NCBI GenBank assembly: GCA_001899315.1
Contig: MOYA01000003.1
Span: forward strand, 334,369-398,368
DNA length: 64,000 nt
From: Candidatus Obscuribacter phosphatis
Lineage (GTDB): Bacteria; Cyanobacteriota; Vampirovibrionia; Obscuribacterales; Obscuribacteraceae
Reading direction: 5' to 3'
Made by a program: the position numbers and the translations under genes. The notes under the pieces are model-generated. The model searched no databases and had not been told where the DNA came from. It was given only the letters and a program-made list of their open reading frames with translations. Positions 23,131 to 32,262 of this stretch are shown here, one piece after another (the first letter of the stretch is position 1; each line of letters opens with the position of its first letter).

Positions 23131-24936
23131 CTATTTGACGGCTAGTGGCAAAGTCACTTTGTCATCACTAAGTCGCTCATTGCCGGCATAGGCAGGTAAG
23201 GTCGCTAAATCATTGCCGATGCCCCAGATGCCTATCTTGAGAAAAGCTGTGTTTTCGAGTTCTTGATTAGAGAGAATAATCTTGTCTTGATAGAGCGCCC
23301 CTTCGGCAAGGTGGTCCTCCCGCCAAGCTCTCTTATAATCTCGACGCTTGTAATATTCGTCTTTTGCAGTGCGCAATTGCAACGAAACGAAACCCTCGAG
23401 ACTCTGCGCTTTGAGAGTGCGCCAAGTGAGATAGCAAATCGCACCTTCAGGTCTTCTTTCAACACTTGAAGCAACCAGTTCGACATCTTGGCCAAACCGC
23501 GCCGCCACAGCTGAGTGATTATCTTGCACTTGGCTCACTTGAGCCACTGCACTTTGCCCAAAATGTATAAATAAAAGCAAAGCAGCGATGAACAAGCAGT
23601 CTATTGCCAGAAAACCACGATTAAACCAAGCCAGCTGCGGCAGTTGCCAGACCGGCTTCTTTGTTTTCCAACAAGAAACAATTGCCTGCCTGAAAGGACA
23701 TTCGACGAAAACATAAAGCAAGTGACTGGCCGCTAGAACAGTGCCAGCATAAAGTGTTATGGGCAGCCAACCTTCAAAGGTAGCAAAGTGATTGTAGTAA
23801 TAGTACAAAAGCAGCCGGTGCACAAGATAAACCGAAAAGCTAATCTCACCCAAATAAACCAACAGAGGCGAACCGAGGGCGCGGCTAAACCAGCCTCGAT
23901 TGAGGGCAAAGACGACAATGGTCAAAGCAAAGGCCGGTGCCACCGTACCGGCATGATAAAGCCAGGTAAATAGAGGGGCTTGGGCGGCGGTCTGGAAAGT
24001 GAGCAAGCCAGATAAAAAATGGGCGATACGCTCACTATAGAATGCACTTGCAATTGAGGCGGCCACTGCCGCCAGTTCTAAAGCCGTAAAGAGCAAAGGG
24101 GCTCGCCAACTGGTTTCTAGAGACTTTACCGGTTTGGAAGCAGTGTTCTGCTTGAGGGCAAGAAAAAGATAATAGGCGCTTATGCCCAGTGTAAATTCAA
24201 AAACCCGACAAAGCGGTCCGGCATAGAGTAGTTCATGATAAGAAACCGTGCCGCAAGCCATTTCAGGCAAGTTGAAAAAGCCGCTGAGGGCAACAAAAAA
24301 GGTCACCGAAAGCAAGGTAATAGTCAAATTAGCCAGACGGCGAGCGGGTAAATTACTCTGCCAAATAAGCAGGGGAAAAACCAAATAAAAGAAAAATTCA
24401 GCCGAAAGACTCCAACTGACGCTATTGAAAGCAAATGTAGTGTCTAGTATGGGAATCCAAGCTTGCACCAAAAATAGGGAAGCAAGCAGGTTGAAGACTG
24501 TGAAGTCGGCCTGAAACTTGCTTGGCAGAAGCAATAGAGTAAGCAGCAAACAGGCGATGTGCAAAGGCCAAATGCGAGCCAGACGCGCCACTAAAAAGGT
24601 GGAGACGAGCTTGCTCCAAGCTTTCTTTTCTGACTGAGAACTGCCGACAGTCTGCAATCTTGTGCCGTAGACAAAACTCAAGATAAAACCAGAGAGAACA
24701 AAGAAAAAGCTGACACCCTGGTCGAGGGCAAAGGGTTCGAGAAAATGCGAACCTAGACCGAAATGCCCCTTCATATGGTGCAAGACCACACACAAAGCAG
24801 CAAAGAAACGCAGTGCCGTCAATGAGCTAATTTTCTCGGGACTGTCCGCCTTTTGAGGGGCAAGCAGCGCAGTCGAAACAATTCGGTCGGCGCCAGAGGC
24901 GACGACACTTTTTTCAACTGCAGCGGTTTCGACCAT
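23131..24936 (-). CDS. OafA/YrhL-type acyltransferase 3 family membrane protein with periplasmic tail
   Basis: A 601-residue protein that would transfer acyl groups onto surface glycans. The acyltransferase-3 core (about 37-425) shows LTALRFFAALCVVLHHMKGH with the catalytic-type His pair (53-54) and GVSFFFVLSGFILSFVYG. About ten membrane helices follow, for example SWSLSAEFFFYLVFPLL and FSVYLVHRLLLYYYY. The last 145 residues after helix 446-468 are soluble, with beta-rich segments (GAICYLTWRTL, SLEGFVSLQLRT, TAFLKIGIWGIG), and are absent from short family members. It converges with the GT39-like gene, so both probably modify the same polymer. The acyl donor is unknown. Confidence 0.87.
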   Translation of the reverse strand: MVETAAVEKSVVASGADRIVSTALLAPQKADSPEKISSLTALRFFAALCVVLHHMKGHFGLGSHFLEPFALDQGVSFFFVLSGFILSFVYGTRLQTVGSSQSEKKAWSKLVSTFLVARLARIWPLHIACLLLTLLLLPSKFQADFTVFNLLASLFLVQAWIPILDTTFAFNSVSWSLSAEFFFYLVFPLLIWQSNLPARRLANLTITLLSVTFFVALSGFFNLPEMACGTVSYHELLYAGPLCRVFEFTLGISAYYLFLALKQNTASKPVKSLETSWRAPLLFTALELAAVAASIASAFYSERIAHFLSGLLTFQTAAQAPLFTWLYHAGTVAPAFALTIVVFALNRGWFSRALGSPLLVYLGEISFSVYLVHRLLLYYYYNHFATFEGWLPITLYAGTVLAASHLLYVFVECPFRQAIVSCWKTKKPVWQLPQLAWFNRGFLAIDCLFIAALLLFIHFGQSAVAQVSQVQDNHSAVAARFGQDVELVASSVERRPEGAICYLTWRTLKAQSLEGFVSLQLRTAKDEYYKRRDYKRAWREDHLAEGALYQDKIILSNQELENTAFLKIGIWGIGNDLATLPAYAGNERLSDDKVTLPLAVK

Positions 24937-25251
24937 TAAACGCCTTCTTACTAGCCTTACTCAAAAAAGATAAAGCTCAACAAAATCAGCCATCGAAGCA
25001 AAACAAGAGAGCCGACCACTTGGCATGATACAGCTTGTCAGAGCAGCTTTCCTTACATAAAGATCAGCCTCTTGGCCGAGCACAAAAGCTGCAGATAATA
25101 ACTAGCTTTACTTATTTGACAAGATTGTCTCTAAATATGCATGAAAATAGGGCGATCGTGGCTTAAACTAACTATGGTCGGCTTTGCCGCCCAAGCAGGC
25201 GATTAGCTTGAAAACTTACCAGTTATCCCCGTTTAGTAAGCCCAGAATACG
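24937..25251. other. Intergenic region of about 315 bp
   Basis: Divergent spacer between the acyltransferase and the DUF4388-like gene. The only promoter-like word is a TTGACA at 25116-25121, without a convincing -10 box at the right distance. I see no coding frame, no strong hairpin and no repeat. Confidence 0.5.
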
Positions 25252-27390
25252 ATGCTGCGACCAGGAAAAGGACCAGACCAGGGAAAAATTCGCCTGCCCA
25301 GGCAGACGGCGGCACCGGGCGTGCGCGAATTGCAGGCGCTCTACGAACAGGCAAGAGAAAACCGCGGGCGCGAAGTAGAGCTTATCTGGCAGGTTCCTGG
25401 CACCTACAAAACCTATAGCATTTTGATCAAATTTGACCGTGTTACACCTCACCCGCTCTGGCAGGTCTGGGAAGACAATGGCAGAGAAACAAAAATGGTC
25501 TGGCGCTTTGAAACCTCAGACATAAACATGCTCTTCGATGTCATTGCCATGCTCGAAGTGACTCACCAGAAAACCACCGGCACAGTTCAAACTCTTTCAC
25601 AAAGCCAGACCGGCATGCCGGCGCCTACACCGCGAGCCACCGGCTCTTTCCCGGCGCTGGGGCAGACGCCGCGAGCCACAGGCTCCTTCCCTGCTTTAGG
25701 CAATAACGGTCAGCAAGCCCAGCGCTCCGGCATTGTGGGCAGCGGCGGCGCCGCCAATTCAGGGGTTTTCGGTACAAGTTCGGGGAACTATCAAAACTCT
25801 CCGACGCAACAGCAGACAAGCGGCTGGAAGCCGGCTGAAGAAGGCAGCAGTTGGAAAGCCGCCGACCCTGCCACCGCCAGCGGCACCTGGCAAGCGGCAC
25901 CGCAAAACGCCATGCCCGGTCAGGGTGTTACAGGCTGGAAACCCGCTGCTGAACCGGCAGCCCCAGCGCCTGCGCCAACTCCAAGCGGACTCAATCCTTT
26001 ACAGGCGGCTATGGCCAATCTGGCAGCGGGACAGCCCCTGCCTAATACTCCGCCCTTACCGGCAAGCCAAGCCTTGATCAAAGCCGGACAAGCCCCAGCG
26101 CCGGTTCCACCCCCGGTCAATCCGCAAGTTTCGCAGCAAGCTTTGCTAGCCGGCACAGCCAGCCATGGCATGCCCGAAGGTTCTTTACCGGCAGATTTCT
26201 TTTCAGACGCACCCGCCACCATAGCCGGGGCGGCGCCGGTGAGAAGCAGCGCCATCGAAGGTCTGATCGAACAAAATCCGCTTAACACAGTGCTCACCAA
26301 TATCGGTATGCAACAGCTGACGGGCAAATTGGAATGTGTCAGCGACACAGCCGTTGCCCATGTCTATTTCGAAAACGGCATTCCCAAAGACGCCCAAACT
26401 TCGACAAACCGCGGCGATGAAGCGATAAAAGAATTAGTTTTGTGGCGCAAAGGCAATTATCTTTTCAAACAAGGTCTGCGCACCGAAATGTCTTCGGTAG
26501 AGCGCAGCTTACAAACAGTCTTGCTGGAAGGCGTCGCCCTTTTGGACCAACTCAAGCACCTAGAAAAAGCCGGTCTTGTCTATGAGTCGATTTTGGTACA
26601 AAAGCAGAAAAACTTGGGTGAGCCGGAGCTCAAGCTCATGTTGTCTAAAGGACATCCCCTCGATTTTCAAACCCAGAAAGTAATTTACGATGCCCTTAGT
26701 CACAAAAAGACTTTCACCGACTTGCTGCGCGACCATCCCATGGAGCAAACCCAGTGGGCACCAATCTTGTTCAACCTGCTTTACTGCGGATTGATTGAGA
26801 TCAAAGCACCAGCCGCCACCAGAGGTGGTGCTTTAGACTTCCTTGGTGAAGGCAAGCAAATCATTCAAAATCTAGGTCATCACTTTGTCAGACCAGACAC
26901 AGGCATCGTCAGCTTCGAAGCCCTTCTCTATTTCTTAGAGTATGAATATTATCGTTATGAAGCCTATAACTGGCCCCTATCAATTATTGCTTTCGAAATG
27001 AGTCTGCGCCGCCCCGGCTCAGCCATCGGCGAGACCGAGCCCTTACCCATCCAAGCGCTATCCTCGGCGGCAATGAGAATCGGTCTGGTCAAGCGTCCCC
27101 TCGACCTGCTCACCCATTTCCAGGTAAATGAATTCGCCATTCTCATGCCGAACACAAAGGCTTCACAAGCAGCCTTCGTAGCCAATCGCATTCTTGATGC
27201 CCTGACTGTAACACCGCTTTCTCCCGGTATCGACCGCGCCAATATTTCGCTTTCTTTCGGCATCGCCAACCTGCCTTCCGACGGCGAAGACATCGAGAGC
27301 CTGCTGCAAGCGGCAGAACAAGCCAGATTGGAAGCCAGAGAGGGGACATTCCCGATTGTCCTAGCCAGAACACAGACCACAAGAATTTAG
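25252..27390 (+). CDS. Signalling protein: DUF4388/PATAN-like domain plus degenerate GGDEF-like domain
   Basis: A 712-residue cytosolic protein in four parts. An N-terminal alpha/beta domain (about 20-105) contains VELIWQVPGTYKTYSILIKF. A Pro/Ala/Gly/Gln-rich linker (about 110-320) carries a tandem TPRATGSFPALG-type repeat and WKPA motifs. A DUF4388/PATAN-like domain (about 335-450) has LTGKLECVSDTAVAHVYFENG and GNYLFKQGLRTEM. The C-terminal domain (about 535-705) has the fold pattern of GGDEF proteins (FEALLYFLEYEYYRYEAYNWPLSI-type start, SLSFGIANLPSDGEDIESLL end). At the catalytic site VNEFAILMP replaces GGDEF, so diguanylate cyclase activity is doubtful. It is followed 32 bp later by the MshEN-like repeat protein, probably as an operon. 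Confidence 0.75.
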   Translation: MLRPGKGPDQGKIRLPRQTAAPGVRELQALYEQARENRGREVELIWQVPGTYKTYSILIKFDRVTPHPLWQVWEDNGRETKMVWRFETSDINMLFDVIAMLEVTHQKTTGTVQTLSQSQTGMPAPTPRATGSFPALGQTPRATGSFPALGNNGQQAQRSGIVGSGGAANSGVFGTSSGNYQNSPTQQQTSGWKPAEEGSSWKAADPATASGTWQAAPQNAMPGQGVTGWKPAAEPAAPAPAPTPSGLNPLQAAMANLAAGQPLPNTPPLPASQALIKAGQAPAPVPPPVNPQVSQQALLAGTASHGMPEGSLPADFFSDAPATIAGAAPVRSSAIEGLIEQNPLNTVLTNIGMQQLTGKLECVSDTAVAHVYFENGIPKDAQTSTNRGDEAIKELVLWRKGNYLFKQGLRTEMSSVERSLQTVLLEGVALLDQLKHLEKAGLVYESILVQKQKNLGEPELKLMLSKGHPLDFQTQKVIYDALSHKKTFTDLLRDHPMEQTQWAPILFNLLYCGLIEIKAPAATRGGALDFLGEGKQIIQNLGHHFVRPDTGIVSFEALLYFLEYEYYRYEAYNWPLSIIAFEMSLRRPGSAIGETEPLPIQALSSAAMRIGLVKRPLDLLTHFQVNEFAILMPNTKASQAAFVANRILDALTVTPLSPGIDRANISLSFGIANLPSDGEDIESLLQAAEQARLEAREGTFPIVLARTQTTRI

Positions 27391-27422
27391 AGCGTTCATT
27401 CACTTAAATAGGGAATTTAGCG

Positions 27423-28628
27423 GTGTCCGACGGGCAAACCATACAACTAGGCGATCTGCTGGTGAAAGCGGGGCTTTTGCCGGAAGAAAAGCTTGATGAG
27501 GCAAGCCGTCTAGCTCTGAAGATGCGCCTACCTATCGGTCGCATACTGACCATGCATGGTCATGTCAGCGAAGCTATTTTGGCCAAAGCCATTGAAGTGC
27601 AGGCCAGAATGAGAGACCAAGCCATAAGCATCGACCTAGGCATAAAAGCCCTGGCGATGGTTGCCCGCGAAAATATAGATATAGACCAGGCAGTCGAAAA
27701 ACTGACACCTAAAGCCAAGCCCCTACCGGTGCCCACCGAAAATCGCCTGGGCGAAATAATTATGGCAGCCGGCTATGCCACCCCCAAACAAGTGCAAGAA
27801 GCCATGGTACACGCCGCCGATACCGGACTGCCACTAGGGATGGTGCTAGTCAGCAAGGGCATCATCACTCGCTCTGGGTTAAATTCCGCTCTAGGAGCCC
27901 AAAGACTAATTAGATTGGGCGAAAACGAAAGAGACAAGATTATCTTTGCCCTAAAAGAAGCCAGACTAAGAGCCAAGAGCTTCTCCGAAACTCTGCGCAA
28001 AAACGCCATCGACCCCTCAGTTTTAGAACAAGACTTTGGCGTCGGAGAACTGCTGGTTATGGCCGGTGTACTTTCTGAAAGTCAGCTGCTGACAGCAAAA
28101 GAGCAAGAAGTGGTGGATGGCACACCGTTGGAAAAAGCAATCACCAACTGCGGAGCAGCCTCTGAGCCTTGCGTGCAAACAGCCACCCAACTTTTGAAGA
28201 TGATCAAAGAAGGCATGCTCTTCGAAAATCAAGCCGCCAACATACTCAAGAAGATTCAGTTTGTTACCTCTTATGATGAGCTGAACAAAGTATTGGCGTC
28301 TATTGATGAAATTCAAGAAGAGATGGGCGAAGAAATCGTGGAAGTTGAAATTCCCGAGATTCTCAAAAAAGCTGGTTTGCTCTCTGATAAAGAACTGCAA
28401 ATAGCCACCAATCTCGCTCTTTCTAATCGCCAACCTTTGCTGAAGACACTGATTGACGCGAAACTGGTGAGCGAACGCAATCTGACTATTGCCAATCAGT
28501 GCAAGGTCTATCTAGACCATAAGCTGATTCAGCCCAATCAAGCCACCATCGCTATTGTCTATGCCCTAGAAAACAACTTATCTATAGACGAAACACTTGA
28601 TAGTTTCGGCTGGTCGGCGCCTGCCTAA
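27423..28628 (+). CDS. Protein of four MshEN/T2SSE_N-like repeats
   Basis: A 401-residue cytosolic protein with a GTG start; AGGGAA precedes it. It is built from repeats resembling the MshEN (GspE/PilB N-terminal) module, whose consensus is LGxxLvxxGxlsxxxLxxAL...LGxxLxxxG. Repeat 1 is about 8-48 (LGDLLVKAGLLPEEKL, PIGRILTMHG) and repeat 2 is 108-148 (RLGEIIMAAGYATPKQV, PLGMVLVSKG). Repeat 3 is 205-245 (VGELLVMAGVLSESQL) and repeat 4 is 309-350 (IPEILKKAGLLSDKEL). Some MshEN domains bind c-di-GMP; repeats 1 and 2 keep the Leu-Gly spacing, while 3 and 4 have lost glycines. No ATPase follows, so it is not a type II/IV secretion motor. It is probably a scaffold or c-di-GMP reader acting with the preceding protein. 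Confidence 0.72.
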   Translation: MSDGQTIQLGDLLVKAGLLPEEKLDEASRLALKMRLPIGRILTMHGHVSEAILAKAIEVQARMRDQAISIDLGIKALAMVARENIDIDQAVEKLTPKAKPLPVPTENRLGEIIMAAGYATPKQVQEAMVHAADTGLPLGMVLVSKGIITRSGLNSALGAQRLIRLGENERDKIIFALKEARLRAKSFSETLRKNAIDPSVLEQDFGVGELLVMAGVLSESQLLTAKEQEVVDGTPLEKAITNCGAASEPCVQTATQLLKMIKEGMLFENQAANILKKIQFVTSYDELNKVLASIDEIQEEMGEEIVEVEIPEILKKAGLLSDKELQIATNLALSNRQPLLKTLIDAKLVSERNLTIANQCKVYLDHKLIQPNQATIAIVYALENNLSIDETLDSFGWSAPA

Positions 28629-28641
28629 CTAGTTATATAGA

Positions 28642-28857
28642 TCAACTATTTATATAAAGCCTGGTCAAACTAATAAGAAAAACCAGCACAAAAGCACATG
28701 CAGAAAATAGAAAAGCAGTCTCTATGAAGCTGGACTGCGCGCCGGAGGACACAACATACAGAGGTGCCGTCTGGCCAAGAAATGCACCAGTCTCAAGCAA
28801 TTGCTCAAAATTACCGCCTTGGATTCCAGAAATTGATGCCGACATAAGCGCGCTCAT
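28642..28857 (-). CDS. Small membrane protein, unknown function
   Basis: A 71-residue protein with a polar N-terminal half and one strong C-terminal membrane helix (about 47-66, AFLFSACAFVLVFLISLTRL). On the minus strand GAAGGGGGG lies six bases before the ATG at 28857, a strong ribosome site, and this is the main reason for calling it. It converges with the MshEN-repeat gene, 13 bp from its stop. No family is recognised. Confidence 0.5.
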   Translation of the reverse strand: MSALMSASISGIQGGNFEQLLETGAFLGQTAPLYVVSSGAQSSFIETAFLFSACAFVLVFLISLTRLYINS

Positions 28858-28960
28858 ACAAGCCCCCCTTCAGAAAATCTGTTTGCGAGTTCCTATATAT
28901 AAGACGTAATTTGCCGACAAAAAGTTCAAAAGCGCGGGCAAAATCTTAGATTAATTCAGC

Positions 28961-30421
28961 CTAGAACTGGAAATAGATAAAGGGTGCCGAGTTATCAGGC
29001 TGGAAAGTGACCATGGCTACGATCAACAAAGTGCAAAAGACTGCCTGCACAATAGCCGGAGTGCGCTGGAAGAAGCGCTTTTCGTTGAGCCAGCTCACCG
29101 GTAGATTGGTGAGCAACAAAGCAAGCACCATGATCATTACTATAGGCACAATCACAGGCATTTCCTGACGCATGACCAAGAAATGTTCGGGAGCCCCCAT
29201 GCTGTAGAAGGGGCGCATGATCAGCATGCGCTTCACCATAAGGAAGGCGGCATTAATGTCTTGAATGCGGAAGAAGACCCAGCCGATACAAACCGCATGA
29301 AAAGTAAGGAAGAGGGAAAGATAGTGCCAAATCTGACCACCCACCTTGCTCTCAATAAAGCTCTTGATACTAGGTATAGTGGCACGCCAGGCAGCAAATT
29401 CGCGATGGACAATGAGAGCCAGTCCGTGGAAGACTCCCCAAACGACGAAGTTCCAGGAAGCACCGTGCCAGAGACCACCGAGAGCCATAGTCAGAAAAAG
29501 ATTGCGATTAGTCAGCCAACGACCACCACGCGAACCGCCCAAAGGAATGAAGAGATAATCGCGTAACCAGGTGGAAAGTGAGACATGCCAACGGTGCCAG
29601 AAATCAGCCATATTGGCGGCTATATAGGGCATGTTGAAGTTGATTGGAATATGATAGCCAAAGAGCAGTGCCGAACCGCGTCCTACATCAGTATAGCCAG
29701 AGAAGTCAAAATAAATTTGGAAGGCGAAGGCATAGGCGAAGAGCCATAACTCGGGGCCGCTGTATAGTTCAGGATGCTCCATGCCCATCTGCACGAAGAC
29801 TGAAAGATTGTCGGCGAGCAAAAGCTTTTTGGCTAAACCAATGATGATGAGCGGCACACCTTCATCAAAATAGCTGAGCCTGACTTTGTTGTCGGCTTGC
29901 ATCTGGGCGACAAAATCAGGGAAACGCTTGATTGGTCCGGCAATTTGGGTCGGGAAGAAAGCGGCAAACAAAGCGAAGAGCACAAAAGAATCTATAGGCT
30001 TTTTGCCGCGATAGATTTCAAATAGATAGTGAATGAACTCGAAAGTAAAAAAGGAGATGCCTAGAGGCAGAATGATGTTGAAGCTCCAGTGTGGATTTTG
30101 CGCCCCAAATAAAGGAAAGAGCCCCCCCACTGAATCGGCAAAGAAATTGGCATACTTGAAGATAGCCAAGACCACTAAGTTGATCACTATGCCGGCGCCG
30201 AGGATTTTTTTGTTGCTGTGGTCTTTGGCTAGGTACTTGCCCCACAACCAGTTGAACAAAGTGAGCGGCACAATTAGGGCCAGGAACTGCCAAATGAAGC
30301 TGGCATAAAAGTAGTAACTGGCGACAAGCAGCATGGGCAGACGCCAGGCTTTGGGCAAGACCCAAAACAATGCCACGATGACTGGCAAGAAAACCAAATA
30401 CTGCAGACTTGTGAAAAGCAT
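28961..30421 (-). CDS. MBOAT-family O-acyltransferase (AlgI/DltB-like)
   Basis: A 486-residue polytopic membrane enzyme. The N-terminus MLFTSLQYLVFLPVIVALFW is characteristic of AlgI-type MBOAT proteins. The catalytic region shows NMADFWHRWHVSLSTWLRDY with LFIPLGGSRGG, then ALGGLWHGASWNFVVWG, which carries the invariant MBOAT histidine. These enzymes pass acyl groups across the membrane to glycans such as alginate, peptidoglycan or teichoic acid, usually with an SGNH-hydrolase partner (AlgJ/AlgX/PatB type). No such partner gene adjoins it here. It lies in the polysaccharide region, upstream on the minus strand of the small membrane gene. The acceptor is unknown. Confidence 0.92.
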   Translation of the reverse strand: MLFTSLQYLVFLPVIVALFWVLPKAWRLPMLLVASYYFYASFIWQFLALIVPLTLFNWLWGKYLAKDHSNKKILGAGIVINLVVLAIFKYANFFADSVGGLFPLFGAQNPHWSFNIILPLGISFFTFEFIHYLFEIYRGKKPIDSFVLFALFAAFFPTQIAGPIKRFPDFVAQMQADNKVRLSYFDEGVPLIIIGLAKKLLLADNLSVFVQMGMEHPELYSGPELWLFAYAFAFQIYFDFSGYTDVGRGSALLFGYHIPINFNMPYIAANMADFWHRWHVSLSTWLRDYLFIPLGGSRGGRWLTNRNLFLTMALGGLWHGASWNFVVWGVFHGLALIVHREFAAWRATIPSIKSFIESKVGGQIWHYLSLFLTFHAVCIGWVFFRIQDINAAFLMVKRMLIMRPFYSMGAPEHFLVMRQEMPVIVPIVMIMVLALLLTNLPVSWLNEKRFFQRTPAIVQAVFCTLLIVAMVTFQPDNSAPFIYFQF

Positions 30422-30606
30422 CTATAGACTCTTCGAAGAGGATTTGGCGTGATAATACCACCCTTCCTCTTTTCAAGCCCTAAGCCCAGTTAAGCCAGCC
30501 GGTCGTAAAACTTTTCTTATCTTAATTCGAGGGCTTTGCTGAGCTTTAGTTTTTATTTCAGCTCGAGCTCTCGGTCGAGCTTGCGGTCTTCTCTCGGCTC
30601 TAACCG

Positions 30607-31500
30607 TTATTTGAGCTTATACATGGCAATGCGCAGATAAGCCAGCGACATAAGCCCGCAATAGGCGAAGCCGTCCAACCACCAACGATTGCCCCGATAA
30701 TGCTTATGCCAAAAGCGATAGAGCCCTTTGTGCGATGAAATAATCATGGGCACTTTCACTTGCTTAATCGACTGACCATAATGGTGCACGACTTGAGCAC
30801 TGGGCGTAAACCAGATTTCGTAACCGCTTTGGATGATCCGAAAGCACCAATCTACTTCTTCGAAAAGCATGAAATAACCTTCATCGAGGCTGCCTACTTT
30901 CTCAAAAATCTCTCGTTTGACCATGAGACAAGCCCCTTCAGGCTGGTCTACACAGCGCTCATCATCATGATTCCAGTCAAGCATCTTATAGCGGCGAAAC
31001 TCTTTGCCGAATTTGCTTGAGGCGGGAAAGAGCCTAGACAGCCCGAGAAGCTCGTAGAGCATGCCGGTAAAAGTAGGAAACTCGCGGCAGGATCTCTGAA
31101 TCGAACCATCGCTGTTAAGCAGTTGCGGCGCCACGACACCGCAGCCAGGATGCTTGGCGAAGAAGCGCAGCAAAGTAGCCAGGGCGCCCGGCTTAATCTC
31201 TGTATCGGGATTGAGCAAAAGAATATAGTCGCCGGTGGCTAGTTTGAAAGCCTGATTATTAGCCTTGGCAAAGCCCAAATTTTGCTCATTGGCGATGAGA
31301 TGCACCCAGGGGTGCTCGCTTTTGGCCATATCGGCCGAGCCATCAGCAGAAGCGTTATCGACCAGAAAGACTTCTACATCGTTATGCGAGGCGAAGTCGC
31401 TTTCAGCCTTGAACCGCTCGATTTCAGCCTGCAGAGCCACAAGACAGGCGCGCAAGAGATCTTTGGTATTCCAGCTGACGATTACGATAGATAACAGCAT
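30607..31500 (-). CDS. Family 2 glycosyltransferase, rhamnosyltransferase-like
   Basis: A 297-residue enzyme of the WbbL/RfbF-like group. It has LSIVIVSWNTKDLLRACLVAL, VFLVDNASADGS (nucleotide site, about 47-58), NLGFAKANNQAF and LLLNPDTEI, the DxD-type metal site (PDT). GACLMVKREIFEKVGSLDEGYFMLFEEVDWCFR is the acceptor/catalytic-base region. These motifs are typical of dTDP-rhamnose-using rhamnosyltransferases, and a complete dTDP-L-rhamnose gene set lies divergently 0.8 kb away, which fits. The C-terminal 50 residues are aromatic and hydrophobic, suggesting membrane association. The donor is inferred. Confidence 0.88.
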   Translation of the reverse strand: MLLSIVIVSWNTKDLLRACLVALQAEIERFKAESDFASHNDVEVFLVDNASADGSADMAKSEHPWVHLIANEQNLGFAKANNQAFKLATGDYILLLNPDTEIKPGALATLLRFFAKHPGCGVVAPQLLNSDGSIQRSCREFPTFTGMLYELLGLSRLFPASSKFGKEFRRYKMLDWNHDDERCVDQPEGACLMVKREIFEKVGSLDEGYFMLFEEVDWCFRIIQSGYEIWFTPSAQVVHHYGQSIKQVKVPMIISSHKGLYRFWHKHYRGNRWWLDGFAYCGLMSLAYLRIAMYKLK

Positions 31501-31661
31501 TTCTTTGACATTTTTAAAACCGCCTTAGTTTAGCCCTTTCGGGCGGCAATTAATTTAGGTCATTTTTATAAGCGCTTTTTATACTCTTGTTCATGCGCAC
31601 CCTGTCCACATCTTTTAGACTATCTAGCGGGTTGAGACCGTGTTTGTATGACTGTTAGATA

Positions 31662-32237
31662 GTGAATAGCGCCATGCTTGCCAAGAGACTTACCGACTTT
31701 ATAATATCTGCTTCCGCCCTGGTGGTATTGGCACCCTTACTCATTTTTATCGCCGTGGCCATCAAGCTTGATTCAAAAGGTCCGATTATCTTTAAACAGC
31801 GAAGAGTGGGTCAAAACGGCGAATTCTTTGAAATTTATAAATTTCGCACTATGCGCACAGGCACGCCGGATCTGCCTACAGACCAGATGCTCAAACTACC
31901 CAGCCCTATCACCAGGGTCGGAAATTTCCTGCGAAAAACCAGTCTAGATGAGCTTCCGCAGCTATTCAATGTTCTTTCAGGACAGATGAGCTTAGTAGGA
32001 CCGAGACCGGCTCTGTATAATCAACTGGAATTGACGGAGCGGAGAAAGGACGAAGGCGTCCTCAAATTCCTCCCCGGCATAACTGGTTGGGCCCAGGTCA
32101 ATGGCCGAGACGAGCTTCCCGATGAAGTGAAAGTCAAAGCCGACAAGTGGTACTGCGACCACTGGAGTTACTGGCTCGATTTGCGCATTATATTTATGAC
32201 GTTCGGCGCGGTGTTCAGCAAGAAAGGAGCCAATTGA
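31662..32237 (+). CDS. Initiating sugar-phosphate transferase, PglC/WcaJ-type
   Basis: A 191-residue monotopic phosphoglycosyltransferase that puts the first sugar phosphate on undecaprenyl phosphate at the inner membrane face. It has one re-entrant membrane helix (about 14-33), KRLTDFIISASALVVLAPL and GPIIFKQRRVGQNGEFFEIYKFRTM. The catalytic Asp-Glu pair is in TSLDELPQ (Asp96-Glu97), with SLVGPRP and FLPGITGWAQVNGR. The small size matches PglC rather than the longer WcaJ. The start is GTG at 31662 or ATG at 31674; neither has a strong ribosome site. It is followed 25 bp later by rfbA, so it heads the rhamnose operon. Confidence 0.92.
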   Translation: MNSAMLAKRLTDFIISASALVVLAPLLIFIAVAIKLDSKGPIIFKQRRVGQNGEFFEIYKFRTMRTGTPDLPTDQMLKLPSPITRVGNFLRKTSLDELPQLFNVLSGQMSLVGPRPALYNQLELTERRKDEGVLKFLPGITGWAQVNGRDELPDEVKVKADKWYCDHWSYWLDLRIIFMTFGAVFSKKGAN

Positions 32238-32262
32238 GGCTCGTTTTCTAAGGAGAGAAGAA

